NCBI RefSeq assembly: GCF_010731675.1
Contig: NZ_AP022584.1
Location: 3,782,001 to 3,846,000, forward strand
Reading direction: 5' to 3'
Source of the DNA: Mycobacterium marseillense
Lineage (GTDB): Bacteria; Actinomycetota; Actinomycetes; Mycobacteriales; Mycobacteriaceae
Length of the DNA: 64,000 nt
Part shown: positions 62,798 through 64,000 of the stretch, in pieces
Layout: every line of letters starts with the position of its first letter
Position numbering within the stretch: the first letter of the stretch is position 1
Notes under the pieces: model-generated
Told to the model about the DNA's origin: nothing
Seen by the model: only the letters and a program-made list of their open reading frames with translations
Database searches by the model: none
Translations under genes and position numbers: made by a program

Positions 62798-64000
62798 ATG
62801 CTGGCGCGGCTGACCGGCCGCTACGCGATCCTGATCGTGGGCCTGTGGGTGCTGGCGGCCGGCGTCGCCAATCTAGCGGTCCCCCAATTGGAACGAGTTG
62901 TCGAGACCCACGCCCGATCCTTCATGCCGCCCGCCGCGCCCAGCGCGGTGGCCGCCGCCCGCGCGGCCGAACTGTTCAACCAGACCCCCAGCAACAACTT
63001 CGTTTACGTTGTGCTGGAACGCAATCAGCGGCTGACACCGAGCGACCGCCAGTTCTATGACGCGCTGACGACGACGCTGGGTTCCGATCACCGTCACGTG
63101 TATGCGGTGACCGATCTCTGGTCCCAACCCGCGACGGCCGCGGGCGCGCAGAGCTCGGACGGGCGGGCCGTCAGCGTGATGGTGCGGCTGGCCGGAATGC
63201 TCGGCACCTCCCAGGCTCGCGACTCGGTGAATTCCGTGCGCGCCGCCGTCCAGAAGCTTTCGCCCCCGGCCGGCCTCGAAGTCCATGTCACCGGCCCGGG
63301 CGCCACGATTGTCGACGAGTTCTCCGCGATCGACCGGCAGATGCTCGGGATCACCGCCGCCACGATCGGCCTCATCCTGCTGTTGTTGCTGATGGTGTAC
63401 CGCTCGCCGGTGGCCGCCGCGATTCCGCTGATCTCGGTCGGCCTCGCGCTGGCACTGGCCCGCGCCATCGTCGCCGCGCTGGGCCAGGCCAATATTGTTG
63501 AGGTGTCGCTGTTTTCGGTGGCGCTCATGGCGGCCATGACGCTGGGCGCGGGCACCGACTACGCGATCTTCCTGGTCGGCCGCTATCACGAAGGGCGCCG
63601 CCGCGGCGTCGCGCCGGAGCAGGCGCTCACACAGGCCTATCGTTCGATCGCACCCGTCGTGATCGGATCGGCGCTGACCGTGTCGGTGGCGCTGGCCTGC
63701 CTGGTGTTCGCGCATGTGGGCTCGTTCCGCAGCGCCGGATTGCCGTGCGCCATCGGCATTCTGGCAACCATGGTGGCCGCGCTGACCCTGACCCCCGCGC
63801 TCATGGGGTTGGCCGTGCGTCGCGGATATCTCGAACCGCGCCCGTCGACCACGGCGCGGCGCTGGCGCCGCGTCGGCACCTCCGTGGCCCGCTGGCCCGG
63901 GCCGATCCTGGCTGCCGCGTTGGGGTTGACCCTGCTCGTCGCGCTCCCGCTGGCAGGCATGCGCATCGGTTTCAACGAGCCCGCCGCCACGCCGTCGTCG
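62798..64000 (+). CDS. MmpL/RND-family transporter, 3' end outside window
   Basis: The frame is open from ATG 62798 (MLARLTGRYAILIVGLWVLA) to the window end, 401 residues seen; an in-frame TTG at 62780 would add six. First membrane segment at residues about 8-28, an extracytoplasmic loop, then several MmpL segments with the signature LGAGTDYAIFLVGRYHEGRR and the repeated ALTLTPALMGLAVRR. MmpL proteins export lipids or siderophores using the proton gradient. C-terminal half not visible. Confidence 0.9.
   Translation, partial: MLARLTGRYAILIVGLWVLAAGVANLAVPQLERVVETHARSFMPPAAPSAVAAARAAELFNQTPSNNFVYVVLERNQRLTPSDRQFYDALTTTLGSDHRHVYAVTDLWSQPATAAGAQSSDGRAVSVMVRLAGMLGTSQARDSVNSVRAAVQKLSPPAGLEVHVTGPGATIVDEFSAIDRQMLGITAATIGLILLLLLMVYRSPVAAAIPLISVGLALALARAIVAALGQANIVEVSLFSVALMAAMTLGAGTDYAIFLVGRYHEGRRRGVAPEQALTQAYRSIAPVVIGSALTVSVALACLVFAHVGSFRSAGLPCAIGILATMVAALTLTPALMGLAVRRGYLEPRPSTTARRWRRVGTSVARWPGPILAAALGLTLLVALPLAGMRIGFNEPAATPSS

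Noticed and set aside
1..64000. CRISPR array, insertion sequences, prophage, tRNA or rRNA genes
   Set aside because: No regularly spaced repeats, transposase or integrase motifs, att duplications or cloverleaf-like sequences were noticed. A tRNA scan could still find something missed by eye.

Overview
The window reads as chromosomal DNA of a slow-growing Mycobacterium, most likely a non-tuberculous one (Mycobacterium avium-complex-like; species not determinable by eye). The evidence is the very high GC content, a PPE-SVP protein, an MmpL transporter, a mycofactocin-type dehydrogenase, many FadD/FadE-type and CoA-transferase genes, and a hyc cluster like M. tuberculosis Rv0082-Rv0087. No rRNA, tRNA, CRISPR array, insertion sequence or phage gene was recognised. 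Genes are densely packed, with many ATGA/GTGA overlaps.

Layout. 1-4.1 kb: a TetR gene, an RclC/YkgB-like membrane protein and a Baeyer-Villiger monooxygenase (cut by the window edge), divergent from a PPOX flavoprotein; then SRPBCC and LysR genes. 4.2-9.0 kb: an operon of three SDRs (one mycofactocin type), a sulfotransferase and a lipocalin-like protein. 9.0-11.5 kb: a copper chaperone and a Cu+ P1B-ATPase. 11.7-18.6 kb: an exported or membrane esterase, a Tat-type polysaccharide deacetylase, a secreted lipase, two TetR genes, an alpha/beta hydrolase and an SDR. 18.6-35.4 kb: a catabolic region for an unknown acyl-CoA or steroid/terpenoid-like substrate. It holds an acyl-CoA synthetase, a double CoA-transferase, an amidohydrolase, two pairs of DUF35 protein plus thiolase-fold protein, a fused double acyl-CoA dehydrogenase, several regulators, a DUF1214 protein and a second sulfotransferase. 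Two TetR-type operators sharing 19 identical bases (18.6 and 31.8 kb) tie the synthetase to the dehydrogenase.

36.0-50.1 kb looks like an accessory block: a PPE protein with a SHOCT-like tail, an MFS transporter, a histidine phosphatase, a NUDIX hydrolase, a six-gene hydrogenase-like membrane complex (hycD, hycP, hycQ, hycE, a NuoB-like and an HyfB-like gene), a second enolase and a triple-DUF190 protein. The Hyc-like complex is the most unusual item. Its large subunit lacks the N-terminal NiFe cysteines, and its small-subunit-like protein has lost the cysteines that bind the proximal Fe-S cluster, while the proton-channel subunits look intact. It therefore resembles the energy-converting-hydrogenase-related (Ehr) complexes rather than a hydrogenase.

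50.1-64 kb: a class I fructose-bisphosphate aldolase; a STAS anti-anti-sigma factor with an RsbW-like kinase; two APH-family kinases around a TetR gene and a CrtC-like protein; a D-aminoacylase-like amidohydrolase with a Rieske oxygenase; a two-component system; and an MmpL transporter truncated by the window end. Many regulator genes sit beside clear inverted repeats, so the window contains a good set of candidate operator sites.
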